The notes under the pieces are model-generated. The model made no database searches. It was not told where the DNA came from and saw only the letters and a program-made list of their open reading frames with translations. 64,000 bases of DNA, taken from positions 16,931,662 to 16,995,661 of the forward strand of contig CM054167.1 of the NCBI GenBank assembly GCA_028751875.1, given 5' to 3'. Made by a program: the position numbers and the translations under genes. The DNA comes from Rapana venosa. Its lineage: Eukaryota; Mollusca; Gastropoda; Neogastropoda; Muricidae. This document shows positions 44,735 to 55,874 of this stretch, piece after piece; position 1 is the first letter of the stretch; every line of letters begins with the position of its first letter.

Positions 44735-45054
44735 CCATTAGAGCATTAAGATAAAGGTAAAGGTGTCTCATAACCTATGTGGTCGTAGAGGAGCGAGGCG
44801 TCATAGACCTCAACTTCTCCAGGGGCCAGCATATTGTGGACGGCGCCCATCTCCTCTCCCTGGCTGATTTACTTCCCCTGACCCTAAAGAGGCAGGTGCC
44901 CATTTACAGCTGGGTGAACTGGGGGACTGTACTGAAGCCAAGGCGCGAAAACGGTCACCCATCCGAGTGGTAACCACGCTCGATATTGCTTAACTTGGCT
45001 GGGGGAAAGCAAGTGCTCCGACCACTGAGCTATCCCGTCCCCATTAGAGCATTA
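44735..45054 (-). mobile_element. SINE-A copy with 14-bp target-site duplication, minus strand
   Basis: The element spans about 44749-45042 on the minus strand and is flanked on both sides by CCATTAGAGCATTA (44735-44748 and 45041-45054, one or two bases overlapping the element's 5' end). The inside has GCCCATCTCCTCTCCCTGGC, CCCATTTACAGCTGGGTGAA, ACGGTCACCCATCCGAGTGG (5S box C complement) and CCACTGAGCTATCCCGTCCC (tRNA-like A-box complement). The duplication shows insertion by target-primed reverse transcription and fixes both ends of the element. Confidence 0.95.
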
Positions 45055-45240
45055 CGTCAATGAACATTCGGACAGACAATGACAAAGCGATATGAACATG
45101 CATCCATTTCTTCAGGCAATAAAGACAGACACCATTGATGTCTGGGGGTCACACTATCTTGTCCTGTCAGAAAGCAGCACCTGCATGTTGCCAAAGACAA
45201 CTGCACGAGTATGCAGTTGTTCCCTCCCCTAGGCCCTGCC
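45055..45240. other. Short segment with a diverged relative near 52.8 kb
   Basis: TTCTTCAGGCAATAA, GATGTCTGGGGGTCACA and AAAGCAGCA occur here and, diverged, in the same order at about 52847-52922. This suggests another low-copy dispersed repeat of unknown class. Confidence 0.45.
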
Positions 45241-45244
45241 AGCA

Positions 45245-45500
45245 AACACGCACGCACACACATACACACACACGCACGCACGCGCGCGCACGCACGCGCG
45301 CGCACGCACACGCACGCACACACACCTACATACTCTCTCATTGTATCTGTGTGTCTTTCTCTATCTGTCTGTTTGTCTGTCTCTGTCTCTCTGTCTCTCA
45401 CTCTCTCTTTCTCTCACATACACATACAGACACACACGCACACACGCAAGCAAGCACGCGCGCGCGCGCACACACACAACACACAACACACACCACACCA
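45245..45500. repeat. CA/CG and CTGT microsatellites
   Basis: Interrupted (CA)n with GCGCGC runs on both sides of a CTGT/CT stretch. Confidence 0.93.
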
Positions 45501-45794
45501 AGAAAAGCACAAAACAAAATGTTATTGTACAACAAAAACCTCAACAACAAAAATCAGTTAGGAAAATATGACTTAAGAAACCAAGATATCTCTTATTCTA
45601 AAGGCTTTACACAAATATAAAGCTAGGCTGCGCACAATCTCAGGGTGACTAGATGCCATGAGTAAACAGAATGTAAATAGATTAGGCGTTCTACTATATT
45701 TTACGGGTTCGTAATATGTCTGACATTTTCTAATACTGGACAGCACAAAATAAAAGACAAAAACAGAGGCAGAAGGACACAATAAAGATACGTC

Positions 45795-45805
45795 ACACAC
45801 ACACA

Positions 45806-45848
<43 letters not shown>

Positions 45849-45906
45849 CACACACGTATATATATAATATATAATATAATAATATATATATATATATATA
45901 TATATA
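45795..45906. repeat. CA then TA microsatellite
   Basis: (CA)n at about 45797-45854 followed by slipped (TA)n to the left edge of a SINE-A. Confidence 0.95.
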
Positions 45907-46198
45907 GGTAAAGTAAAGGAGTCCATAACTATAAGGTCGTAGGGGGGCGAGGCATCAGAGACCACACTCTCAAGGGCCAGCATATTGAGGGCGGCGCCCA
46001 TCTCCCTCTCCCTTCGCTGCTTTACTTTCCGGACCCTGAAAGAGGGCAGGTACCCATTGCAGCTGGATGAAACTGGGGAACTGTACTGAAAGCCAATGCG
46101 GCGCAAACGGTCCCCATCCAAACTTGGTAACCACGCTCGACGCTGGCTTAAACTTGGCTGGGGGAAGCGAGTGCTCCGACCACTGACTATCCCGTGCC
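45907..46198 (-). mobile_element. SINE-A inserted in a TA microsatellite, minus strand
   Basis: Complete but gap-ridden copy: GGTAAAGTAAAGGAGTCC (tail complement), GGGCGGCGCCCATCTCCCTC, GGTAACCACGCTCGACGCTGG (5S-like), and CCACTGACTATCCCGTGCCC (tRNA-like end). TA repeats lie immediately on both sides. Confidence 0.9.
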
Positions 46199-46305
46199 CA
46201 TATATATATATATATATATAATATCTATATATATATATATTATATAGATATATCTATAATAAATATATATATCTATATATATATATATATAAAAAATATA
46301 TATAG
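46199..46305. repeat. TA-rich microsatellite
   Basis: (TA)n with TATC interruptions, the right half of the tract split by the SINE-A. Confidence 0.93.
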
Positions 46306-46319
46306 AATTAAAGACCATA

Positions 46320-46520
46320 AACTTAACACCTACCTACCTACATACATACATGCATGCATACAAAGGATACACACAATCAAACATCATATATACATACCTA
46401 CACACATATATACACACAATTCATAAACGTTCCATCCATACATGCATACAGCTATCATGCTACATAAATACATACATACATACTACATAACAACATACAT
46501 ACAACATACACACATACAGA
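46320..46520. repeat. TACA tetranucleotide tract
   Basis: (CATA)n/(TACC)n with interruptions. Confidence 0.88.
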
Positions 46521-46689
46521 CAGACAACGACAGACAGTTTCAAAGACATAAACAGAGGCCCAGAGTCACAATAAAGACAATCTTGGATGTTAACATAAAT
46601 ATACTTATTAGACAGACACACAGACCAAACAGAAAGACAGAGACGAGACCACCGGGACACAGACCAGAGCCACACAGGCAAACCGAGAG

Positions 46690-46696
46690 AGAGAGC

Positions 46697-46758
<62 letters not shown>

Positions 46759-46775
46759 CGAAGAGAGAGAGCGGC
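46690..46775. repeat. GA microsatellite at border of duplicated segment
   Basis: (GA)n with GAAGA interruptions. Similarity to the 30.38-kb copy begins inside it. Confidence 0.9.
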
Positions 46776-46956
46776 AGTAAAATCATACTGAGTAGGAAGG
46801 CAGTCTTCATAAAACCACAGCCACAACCATCAACGTTCAAGGTTGTTTCCGTGTCCCTTAGAACAAAGCCAGGGATTTTGAAGAGCTACTACATACATCA
46901 AGTGACATTGATAGTGTTCGCAGTGAAGGGTATTTGTTTATTTAATTATTTATTCT

Positions 46957-47279
46957 ATTTCGAGGATAATGCACAAGCACTTATGTTCTTTTTACAGCCA
47001 TCCCCGTGTATCTGCGGTTTTTGTAACCTTGTCATCCGTGTCCACCGGCACACAATTGCCCTAATCTTCCGAAAGTTGAACGGGTTTTAAATGGTGGGCA
47101 AGATGGAAGTCTGAGTGCGTTCGCACACGGTAACAGCGATTATAGTCTCAGTTGAAGGACTTTTAGGAGGAGGGAGTATGCGCCGATGTTAAATCCAGAG
47201 GGAACATTCTCTTGAACGAAACAGAACTCGGGTCAGCAGATCACGAGCGCATATCGCTAACCACCAGGTTATCCCGTTG
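46957..47279 (-). mobile_element. SINE-B in duplicated segment, copy 2
   Basis: Counterpart of 30611-30935 with extra gaps (for example GGTGGGCAAGATGGAAGTC). Confidence 0.83.
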
Positions 47280-47367
47280 CTATCGTTATTGTTATTGCCG
47301 CTACTGATGACGAGGAGGAAGAGGATATTTGTTCGGTTCTTTTAGCTTTACCAGTTAATGTATCGAG

Positions 47368-47660
47368 GGGACGGGATAGCTCAGTGGTCGGAAGCAGCTC
47401 GCTTTCCCCTAGCTAAGGTTAAGGGCAGCATCGAGCGTGTTACCACTTGAGATGGGTTGACGTTTGAGCAACATTGGCTTCCAACAGTCTCACAGTTTAC
47501 CCCATTTGTCCCACACCAATGGGTACCAGCCTCTTTAAGGGTCCAGGGAAAGGTAAAAAAAGAAGGGAGAGGCGATGGGTGTCGCCCCCTCAATATGCTG
47601 GCTCCTAGAGAAGTTAAGGTCTCTGACATAGGTTGTGGGACACCTTTGCCTTTATAATGT
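47368..47660 (+). mobile_element. SINE-A in duplicated segment, copy 2
   Basis: Counterpart of 31023-31304, sharing the odd GGTCGGAAGCAGCTCGC insertion and the altered TTGAGATGGGTTGACG block. Confidence 0.9.
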
Positions 47661-47829
47661 ACCAGCAGTATTGTTCCTTTATCTCCTATCCCAGCTTGTC
47701 AGCGTAACAGGGACATTTTATTTTCAAACAAAAATTACCTCAACTTGTCAACAAGCAAGTGTTACAGATTTATGGTAACTATGATATTATTCACACTACC
47801 GTGACATTTTTTCCTGTAACTTTTTTCTC

Positions 47830-48192
47830 GTTTTCTCGGCAGAGCCGAGGTACACCGATGGTGAGATTTTCCGTAACCGACCTTGGTTGTGCACCATGAG
47901 GATGCCACATTCCGACATCGTGGGATGTATGCGGGTCGTTCGTGTTTTCTGTAACCCATCAAACGCTGACAAGATTTACATGACCCTATTAACCTGCAAT
48001 ATTTTGATCTTCTTGCACTGTTTTATTCAAGAACGGTAATTAAGAAGTGGCAGGTCTGACCCTGAAGTTGGACCTTGGAGATCGTAACAATCCCCATCTT
48101 GAATTGACAAGAACGCCGCCAAGAGTCAAACCCCACCAACTGTATGACACATGGGATGGAGTCGAACGGTCCCTTAACCACTCGCTGTTACA
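47830..48192 (-). mobile_element. SINE-D in duplicated segment, copy 2
   Basis: Counterpart of 31478-31838. 3' end AGAGCCGAGGTACACCGATGG, head complement near CTTAACCACTCGCTGTTAC. Confidence 0.82.
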
Positions 48193-48197
48193 TCACC

Positions 48198-48970
48198 AGC
48201 CGCCAAAGGCCAGGGGTTAGCGCCTTGATTTTGGGACTGGAAGGTCGCGTTCGATTCCCATAAAAGTACTAGTGATTTTTCGGATTCCGACCGGCTACCT
48301 ACCCAGATGAGTGTGCTGTGGGGCTCATGGGAGACTGGAACCCACAGTCGAGCTTTATCACTTTTAAGATTGCGATTTTGCGAAGGGATTGCTCAAATTA
48401 CCTGACTCAACACTGCAGGGTTTGTATCTGTCGGGCCCGGTTGAAGCCGAGATTATTATGATAGTAAGCGTAGAGTACAGCCCTGTCAAGTATCCAAAGC
48501 AATACACCTCCATCAGCAGCAGCATTACGTCATCCTCACTATCACGATCATCATCAAAAATAAAGCCTCTGATTCGGTGGGTCCCAGTTGCTCTGGTCTC
48601 AATGGTGACGCAGATTCGGTTTCCCCCACACAATTCTTGCGGTGAGCTTTGAGTCAAAGCTTTGGGTTAGAGTTTATCGGGGGATGGTCTGTTTGGACGA
48701 CGTTTGGTGGGTTGCCACCTCGGTGGGCAACACACTCAGTCCCTGGCTCCGCGACTGAGCTAATACTGTCGTTAGTAGGAGACTTAGTAGGTGGTGTCCT
48801 GCGTATGTTAGCTCAGAACAGGCACCACTGAACACCGCCAAACTGACCCAGCGCAGCAGCAGTGTAGGGCCCCTCTGGTTGGTGGCCCTACGACGGCCTG
48901 ATATTGATAGGCTCCCTGAGGACTTCCGACCCTGGGGATGCGACATAACGAAACTGGGTATGGCTGTTGC
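48198..48970 (+). mobile_element. E-type repeat in duplicated segment, copy 2
   Basis: Counterpart of 31845-32650. Its middle part (TAGCTCAGAACAGGCACCAC) is closer to the independent 39.9-kb copy than copy 1 is. Confidence 0.68.
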
Positions 48971-49541
48971 GGGGATATTGGAATAAGCGGAGTTGGAACA
49001 GCAGGATGGGGGACTTCACAGAAGATGAGGCAGCAACAATCAAAACAAAATTTTAAAAAACAAGCTCGGCTATAACGTCCGCCACTCTAAAATTATAATA
49101 CCCAACGCTTTTTCTTCGTTACAAAAGCAAATCCACTGAGATTTTAGGTTCGCTACAGCTACTCCTTGCTTGAGTAGCCACAGCGTTGGGAGCTTTTGGG
49201 CAGAGATTCGCCTGCTGCTACTCCTTTCAGTTCAACACAGATGTCCTTTTTTTAAGATAAGAGTAAGGGGAGGGAGGATGGTAATCTCTTTTTGTCCCAA
49301 TCACAATATCTCAATGAAGAAGCAGACTGAAATAACAGGTAAGAAATACGCTATTCATAAAAAAATAAGACAGAAACTTTTCTTCGTGGGGTTGCTAAGG
49401 ACCTTTCTGTATAAAAATAGCATCATTACTGTCTAGAAACTGCTGGGAATTCCGTCTTTTCTATCCCTCTTGTTCGTTTCTTTTGTCATCTGCTTAATGT
49501 ATATTATTTCTGCTTCTTTGTGCATTCTCCTTCCGTGGTTT
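48971..49541. other. Unassigned part of duplicated segment, copy 2
   Basis: Almost identical to 32651-33199. No gene or TE landmark. Confidence 0.5.
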
Positions 49542-49647
49542 CTGTGTGCCGATGGGAATGGATGACAAAATAGAGATGAAGAGACAGACAGACAGACATA
49601 CAGAAAGACAGAGACAGAGACAGAGAGGGAGGGAGGGAGAGATTTCA

Positions 49648-50090
49648 GGTGTGAGGGCAGAGATAACAGAGACAATGACTCAAGATTGCAGGTGTGAGGG
49701 CAGAGATAACAGAGACAATGACTCAAGATTGCAGGTGAGGGCAGAGATAACAGAGACAATGACTCAAGATTGCAGGCGTGAACTGAGAGATAACATAGAC
49801 AATGACTCAAGATTGCATGTGTGAGGACATATATAACAGAGACTATGACTCAAGATTGCATGTGTGAGGGCAGATATAACAGAGACTATGACTCAAGATT
49901 GCATGTGTGAGGACAGATATAACAGTGACTATGACTCAATATTGCATGTGTGAGGGCAGATATAACAGAGACTATGACTCAAGATTGCATGTGTGAGGGC
50001 AGATATAACAGAGACTATGACTCAAGATTGCAGGTGTGAGGGCAGATATAACAGAGACTATGACTCAAGATTGCAGGTGTGAAAACATAG
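49648..50090 (+). repeat. 43-bp tandem array, 10 units, each with TGACTCA
   Basis: Unit landmarks are GGTGTGAGGGCAGA, GATAACAGAGACAA and TGACTCAAGATTGCA. Ten units in register at 43 bases, one slightly short. TGACTCA is present in all ten, while the AGATAA of the first four units becomes GATATAA in later ones. TGACTCA is the consensus for AP-1-type bZIP factors. Whether it is used here cannot be told from sequence. Confidence 0.93.
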
Positions 50091-50186
50091 ATATAACAAA
50101 TGAACATATATCAATTAAGAACTCATCCACCTTTTATTAATATAAGTATAGGCTAACTATGAATAAATCACGTGAAGGAAACGGAT

Positions 50187-50400
50187 GGGCACTACTAGAG
50201 CCTAGTGGTTAAAACAGTCCCATGGGTCTATGAATCGTGTGTTCGAATCTCGGCAGCGTCAGGTGAATTAAGGGTGAGGATTTCACCAATCTCCCAGGTC
50301 AGCTTGATGTGCAGGTCTGCCAGTGCCTCATTCCTTCCTTGTATATACTCATGCAGAAAATCTCCCACCTTTTTATGTTTGCTTTCAACAATATTTTTCA
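50187..50400 (+). mobile_element. SINE-D 5' fragment (head and upper body)
   Basis: A box AGCCTAGTGGTTAAAAC, B box GTGTTCGAATCTCGG (about 50239-50253), then GGTGAGGATTTCACCAATCT, CCCAGGTCAGCTTGATGTGC and TCATGCAGAAAATCT. It matches the minus-strand head and upper body at 31.6-31.84 kb. The 3' domain is missing. Confidence 0.75.
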
Positions 50401-50800
50401 TCAGTAGAGCATGGTTAACTTCCATCAACATTTCTGACACCTCAAATCTGATTGATTTGTTTGCACTTTCGTTTCAAAACAAACTGTTGAACTGAGTGGG
50501 AATAGTTTTAATTAAACGTAATATTGACATTGACAGGTTAAAAAGAAAAATAATGTTCAGAATGATTTATGTTCTCCAATTGAATCCTTAATTCAGCAGG
50601 TGCGGGGAAACTATCTTAATGCATTGAATTCCGAAAACCAATGTTGTGTAGAAAAGCTTTCTCTCCTAATGCTTCATTGGAACAAGTCTCTTGAGTAAGT
50701 CTCTTCAAAGAATGATGAAAAGAAAGATGGTCGCAACCTTCAGCATTTGCGACAGAGAAGGAAGATTGAAAAGCAAGCAACTTTACAAAGCCAGTTTTAG
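50401..50800. other. Unassigned sequence
   Basis: AT-rich. A frame from about 50691 starts with non-repetitive residues (MSKSLQRMMKRKMV) but runs straight into microsatellite translation and is not called. Confidence 0.4.
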
Positions 50801-50802
50801 AA

Positions 50803-51004
50803 ATGAAGCAACAACAACAACGACAGCAACAACAACAGCAACACAGAAATACGCACGCGCACGCACGCACAAACACACACACACACACACACACACGCAC
50901 GCAGACACACATACACACACACACACACACGAACAAACACACGAACACACACACGAACACACACACACACACACACACACATACACTCTATCTCTCTGTC
51001 TCCC

Positions 51005-51079
<75 letters not shown>

Positions 51080-51115
51080 ATTTCTCTCTGTCTCTCTGTC
51101 GGTCTGTCTGTGTCT
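50803..51115. repeat. CAA, CA, CTGT and CT microsatellite cluster
   Basis: (CAA)n at 50808-50842, interrupted (CA)n to 50988, (CTGT)n and (CT)n to 51073, then CTGT steps. Confidence 0.95.
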
Positions 51116-51282
51116 CAATTATTTAGTTTGATTTAGGAAAAACAGATAGAAACAGATATAATTGCGTGTTGAATTCTGTGTTTCTGGCTGACTGGGTCAC
51201 AACAATGGCTGATGGGGGGACAGCCTTTCAGGAATGTGTGCTTCCATCAGGTCAGAACATTAGTAATGGTGTGGTCAAGTGT

Positions 51283-51284
51283 GA

Positions 51285-51330
<46 letters not shown>

Positions 51331-51468
51331 GTGTGTGTGTATGTGAGTGCGTGCGCGCGCGCGCGCGTGTGTATAATTATGTGTGTGTGTCAGCGCGTGT
51401 GTGTGTGGTTCTATGTGTGTCTATGTGTGCCTGTGTGTGAGAGTGTGTCTGCGTGTGTGTCTGCGTGT

Positions 51469-51510
<42 letters not shown>
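51283..51510. repeat. GT microsatellite with GCGCGC core
   Basis: (GT)n at 51290-51345, (GC)n at 51353-51368, then GT-rich steps to 51507. Confidence 0.95.
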
Positions 51511-51666
51511 CCAAATGTGCGTAAATAACTCAGTGTCAGGAAATACATTTGAAAACATGGATGCAGGGAGACTTTATGAAAGACATGCAAATCAAGTACT
51601 CTCTCATGCAACCACTTAATCAGTAAGTCATCATTCACTCCTGCTCTAACCATCTACTAATAATAA

Positions 51667-51956
51667 AAGGTAAAGGTGTCCCATAACCTATAAGGTCGAA
51701 GGGGAGTGAGGCATCAGAGACCTCATTACTCTAAGGGCCAGCATATTGAGGGCAGCGCCCATCTCCTCTCCCCCGCTGCTTTACCTTCCCTGACCCTAAA
51801 GAGGACAGGTACCCATTTACAGCTGGGTGAACTGGGGGAATGTACTGAAGCCAAGGCGCGCAAACGGTCACCCTCAATGTGGTAACCACACTCGACGCTG
51901 CTTGACCCTGGCTGGGGGAAAACGAGTGGTCCGACAACCGAGCTATCCCGTCTCCT
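51667..51956 (-). mobile_element. SINE-A copy, minus strand
   Basis: AAAGGTAAAGGTGTCCCATA tail complement, GCGCCCATCTCCTCTCCCCC, CCCATTTACAGCTGGGTGAA, ACGGTCACCC and GGTAACCACACTCGACGCTG (5S-like), and CCGAGCTATCCCGTCTCC at the tRNA-like end. Confidence 0.9.
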
Positions 51957-52318
51957 TTAAAAAAATGGTACTGTCGTTAAATGCTTGCTAGGCCAAGTGG
52001 GAGCTCTGTTAAAACCACTGTCAAATCAAATCACACGTAAACTTGATAATGGATGTTCTACGTGTAAATCATAAACATAGCAGGTGCAAGGAGCAATTGT
52101 TACTGCATTAAATCAGAACAATGTTTGTGCACAAGCTTTCACTCACTTGATAAGAACGAAAGTTGAATAGGTTAATTTGGAAGCAGGTTTCACCTTGAGA
52201 GAAAGGATGGAAGAATGAAAGTTGAACAGAAACTTTCTTTATTTCTCTATACAGTTAGGAAACATATTGAAAAGAAACCTAAGAAAAAGTCAACTTAAGA
52301 GATTAAGCAACAAAAGAC
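51957..52318. other. Unassigned sequence
   Basis: No recognised element. Confidence 0.45.
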
Positions 52319-52319
52319 A

Positions 52320-52495
52320 TGTTCTTTGTCTCTTTCTCCATCTGTCTTTTTCTCCCTGTGTCTCTCTGTGACTCTGTCCGTCTCTCTGTGTTTCTGTCTA
52401 TTCTGTCTGTCTGTCTCTGTCTTTGTCTCTTCTGTCTGTCTTTGTTTTTGTCTCCTCTGTCTGTCTGTCTGTCCGTCTGTCTGTCTCTCTCACTT
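52320..52495. repeat. CTGT/CTCT tract
   Basis: Interrupted pyrimidine-rich tetranucleotide repeat, open in several frames. Confidence 0.9.
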
Positions 52496-52576
52496 GTTAG
52501 AAGAGCTGTTAAAAACAATGATTTATGATTATCCCTTCAAAGCATGTTTGCCTGATCGAGCTGGAAAGCGCGCGAA

Positions 52577-52601
52577 GGTATATGTGTGCGTGCGCGCGCG
52601 T

Positions 52602-52648
<47 letters not shown>
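52577..52648. repeat. GC/TG microsatellite
   Basis: GCGCGC steps followed by (TG)n. Confidence 0.93.
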
Positions 52649-52650
<2 letters not shown>

Positions 52651-52929
52651 GAAATCTCCAACAGTCACTCCCTTAATCCAGTATCCTGGAAAGAAACGGA
52701 AACATGAATCAAATTAACCCAATCTCTATGCCCCACTTCATTCATGTAATCCATCAATAAATCAATCGCTTCACTCAGGCTGTTTCTCCTCTAGTTCTTA
52801 ACTGGCTGCCAAAGACAAAAGTGGCATGCGCATGCGTGTGGCGAATTCTTCAGCCAATAAGGGGATGTAACCAGAGATGTCTGGAGGTTCACATCATCCT
52901 TTCCCCTAATAAAGCAGCATTGCAAAATC

Positions 52930-53058
52930 AGAGAGAGAGTGTGTGTTTTAGGCTGTGTGTGTGTGCGTGCATTCGTACGTGCGTGCGTGCGTGTGTGCGT
53001 GCATACGTGTAGGTGTGCGTGTGTGTGTCTGCGCACGCGTGCGTGTGTCTGTGTGTTT
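52930..53058. repeat. TG/CG-rich microsatellite
   Basis: Interrupted (TG)n with GCGTGC steps. Confidence 0.88.
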
Positions 53059-53060
53059 TC

Positions 53061-53385
53061 TTTTATTTCGAGGATAATGGAATGAGCCTTCATGTGCTTT
53101 TATTTATCCAATCCCAGTGTGCATGCAGTTTTGGAAATTTTGTTATCCGTCCCACCAGCTCACGATGACCTACACTTCCGAAAAGCAGAACGGGTTTAAG
53201 TCTGTGCGCAAGATGATCTGCGTGCGTTCGCACACGTGACCCTGGTTTATAATCTCATCCTAAGGACATTTGGCAGTGAATCAGCACTGATGTTAAATCC
53301 AGAGGAGAAATCACCTTGAACGAGAGACCAACCCGGATCAGCAGATAATGAATACATCACTCTACCACCAGGCTCTACCCCCCTC
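53061..53385 (-). mobile_element. SINE-B copy, minus strand
   Basis: TTTCGAGGATAATGGAATGAG left edge, CATGTGCTTTTATTTATCCA, GACCCTGGTTTATAATCTCATCC in the centre, a decayed B-box complement, and CTCTACCACCAGGCTC at the tRNA-like end. Confidence 0.85.
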
Positions 53386-53500
53386 CCGTGTTTGTGTTTG
53401 TGTGCATGCGCGCCCGCGCGCGTGCGTGCGTGCGTTCGTGTGTGTGGTGTGTGTGTGGTGTGTTTGTGATTGTGTTGTGTGTGTACGTGCGTGCGTGTGT
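53386..53500. repeat. TG/CG microsatellite before the gap
   Basis: Interrupted (TG)n with CGCGCG and CGTGCGTG steps, running to the first N. Confidence 0.9.
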
Positions 53501-54000
53501 NNNNNNNNNNNNNNNNNNNNNNNNNNNNNNNNNNNNNNNNNNNNNNNNNNNNNNNNNNNNNNNNNNNNNNNNNNNNNNNNNNNNNNNNNNNNNNNNNNNN
53601 NNNNNNNNNNNNNNNNNNNNNNNNNNNNNNNNNNNNNNNNNNNNNNNNNNNNNNNNNNNNNNNNNNNNNNNNNNNNNNNNNNNNNNNNNNNNNNNNNNNN
53701 NNNNNNNNNNNNNNNNNNNNNNNNNNNNNNNNNNNNNNNNNNNNNNNNNNNNNNNNNNNNNNNNNNNNNNNNNNNNNNNNNNNNNNNNNNNNNNNNNNNN
53801 NNNNNNNNNNNNNNNNNNNNNNNNNNNNNNNNNNNNNNNNNNNNNNNNNNNNNNNNNNNNNNNNNNNNNNNNNNNNNNNNNNNNNNNNNNNNNNNNNNNN
53901 NNNNNNNNNNNNNNNNNNNNNNNNNNNNNNNNNNNNNNNNNNNNNNNNNNNNNNNNNNNNNNNNNNNNNNNNNNNNNNNNNNNNNNNNNNNNNNNNNNNN
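53501..54000. other. Assembly gap, 500 Ns
   Basis: Exactly 500 unspecified bases between a TG microsatellite and a minisatellite. The round size suggests a placeholder of unknown true length. Confidence 0.99.
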
Positions 54001-54240
54001 AGACAGACACAGCCAGGTAGGTAGACAGACAGACACACCCAGGTAGGTAGACAGACAGACACACCCAGGTAGGAAGACAGACAGACACACCCAGGTAGGT
54101 AGACAGACAGACACACCCAGGTAGACAGACACACCCAGGTAGGTAGACAGACAGACACACCCAGGTAGGTAGACAGACAGACACACCCAGGTAGGTAGAC
54201 AGACACACCCAGGTAGGTAGACAGACACACCCAGGTATGT
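54001..54240 (+). repeat. GACAGACACACCCAGGTAG minisatellite, left part
   Basis: Units of 22-26 bases containing GACAGACACACCCAGGTAGG, about ten copies. It probably extends into the gap. Confidence 0.94.
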
Positions 54241-54616
54241 ATATATGTCAGTCCGTCGTTTTCGATGATGACCTCCAAAACAGCAGAGGAAGCAGCTGCT
54301 GTTTCGGAAATTGGGCAGAAATTTGATTATAGTGGAGATGCCTTGCCCACAGTACATCCCCACTCTCTCGGCTAAGTGGGCATAAGGACAGTCAGCGTTG
54401 GAGATGCTCTCCAAAAGCCAACCAGCCCCCAGGGCTGCGGCACATAAGGACTGTGCGAGTCAAGCCTCCTAGTCAGAGAGTCATAGTCGATCACTAAAGA
54501 CTAAGCTGTAAAGTGGAATTCCATGAGTGGAAAAGCCACTGGTCATACAGCCTCTCACTTTGCTGTTGCCCCCAGCGTCAATGGTCTAATCAAGAACTGT
54601 GATAAAGCCCAGGCAC
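54241..54616. other. Segment interrupting the minisatellite, possible insertion
   Basis: Non-repetitive, GC-richer DNA (TCAGTCCGTCGTTTTCGATG ... CCCAGCGTCAATGGTC). The minisatellite is present on both sides. Element class is not recognised and no clear terminal repeats are visible. Confidence 0.5.
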
Positions 54617-54935
54617 ACACAGGTAAGTAGACAGACAGACACACCCAGGTAGGTAGAAAGAGAGACAGACAGACAGACAGATAGATGGATAGATAGATAG
54701 ACAAAGAGACAGACATACAGACAGGTTCATACACACATGCATGCATACATACATACATACATACACACATAAATACATACATACATACATACACATAAAT
54801 ACACACACACACACACATATATACATACATACATGCACACATACATACATACATACACACATGCATGCATACATACATACATACATACATACATACATAC
54901 ATACATACATACATACATCCAAACAAACAAACAAT
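54617..54935. repeat. Minisatellite right part, then GATA/CATA tracts
   Basis: AGACAGACACACCCAGGTAGG resumes at 54629-54655, followed by CAGA/GATA steps and a long (CATA)n to 54918. Confidence 0.92.
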
Positions 54936-55570
54936 GAAAAAGAAACAGAAAGAAAGAAAGAGAAAAGAAACGAAGAAAAAACCAAGCAAGACAGAGAAGA
55001 ATCAGGAAGGAAGGAAGCAGCGAAAAAGAAAAAGAGGCTGAAAACAGACCCCCAAAAAGTATTGGAGACAAAATAATCAGACAAAAGCAGCATCAGCAGC
55101 AAACGAACAAAGAAAAGACACCCCCCTCCCCCATCCACATAACAACATAAAACAAACAACAACCAACAAACTGACAAACACACACACACACAGCAAATCA
55201 AAATTGTCAGATATGTAGCGAAAATATACAGTAAAAATATTCAGGAATATTGATTAGGTAGTAAAACTAATCGCGCAAACTGGATATGAATGAAATCAAA
55301 CAACTTGAAAAGAAAGGAAAGAAATAAATCAACTTTAAACCTCAAACGGAAAAGAAGTCAAGAAATAAACTCCAAAAAAATTATAGAAAAGAAAAAAAGA
55401 AAGAAAATGAAACACTAAAAGCAAAAAAACCATGCAATAAAAAATCAACAAAAGAATGACAGAGCTGATATATCAGAGAATAATAGAAGTAAATAGAGAC
55501 AGAACAACAAACAAGGCGAAAGAAAGACGGAAATAAATAAACAAACAAATATGAGATCGAGAGTAATAAA
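54936..55570. other. A-rich unassigned sequence
   Basis: Long A-rich purine stretches (GAAA, AAAG) with no element or frame of note. Confidence 0.5.
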
Positions 55571-55571
55571 G

Positions 55572-55783
55572 GAGATAGATAGATAGACAGATAGATAGAT
55601 ATATAGATAGATAGATAGATCGATTGATAGAGAGTTAGATAGATAGATGGATAGCGGAATCCAAACACACACAAACACACTCATATACTACACACATGCA
55701 CACACACAGCACACACACACACAAACACACACACACTCACACACACACCCACACAAACACACACACACACACACACACACACA

Positions 55784-55874
<91 letters not shown>

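Larger units (their letters stand above)
46722..49541. repeat. 2.8-kb duplicated segment, copy 2
   Basis: Same order and orientation as 30382-33199. From about 48340 rightwards the two are almost identical. Between about 46970 and 48330 many single-base gaps separate them. Confidence 0.93.

Noticed and set aside
49648..50090. CRISPR-like array (regular 43-base units)
   Set aside because: The whole unit repeats with no unique spacers, and the context is eukaryotic. The same applies to the 57-bp and 20-bp arrays.
53247..54278. Frames of up to 350 codons across 53.5-54.0 kb
   Set aside because: They pass through 500 Ns, so their length is meaningless.
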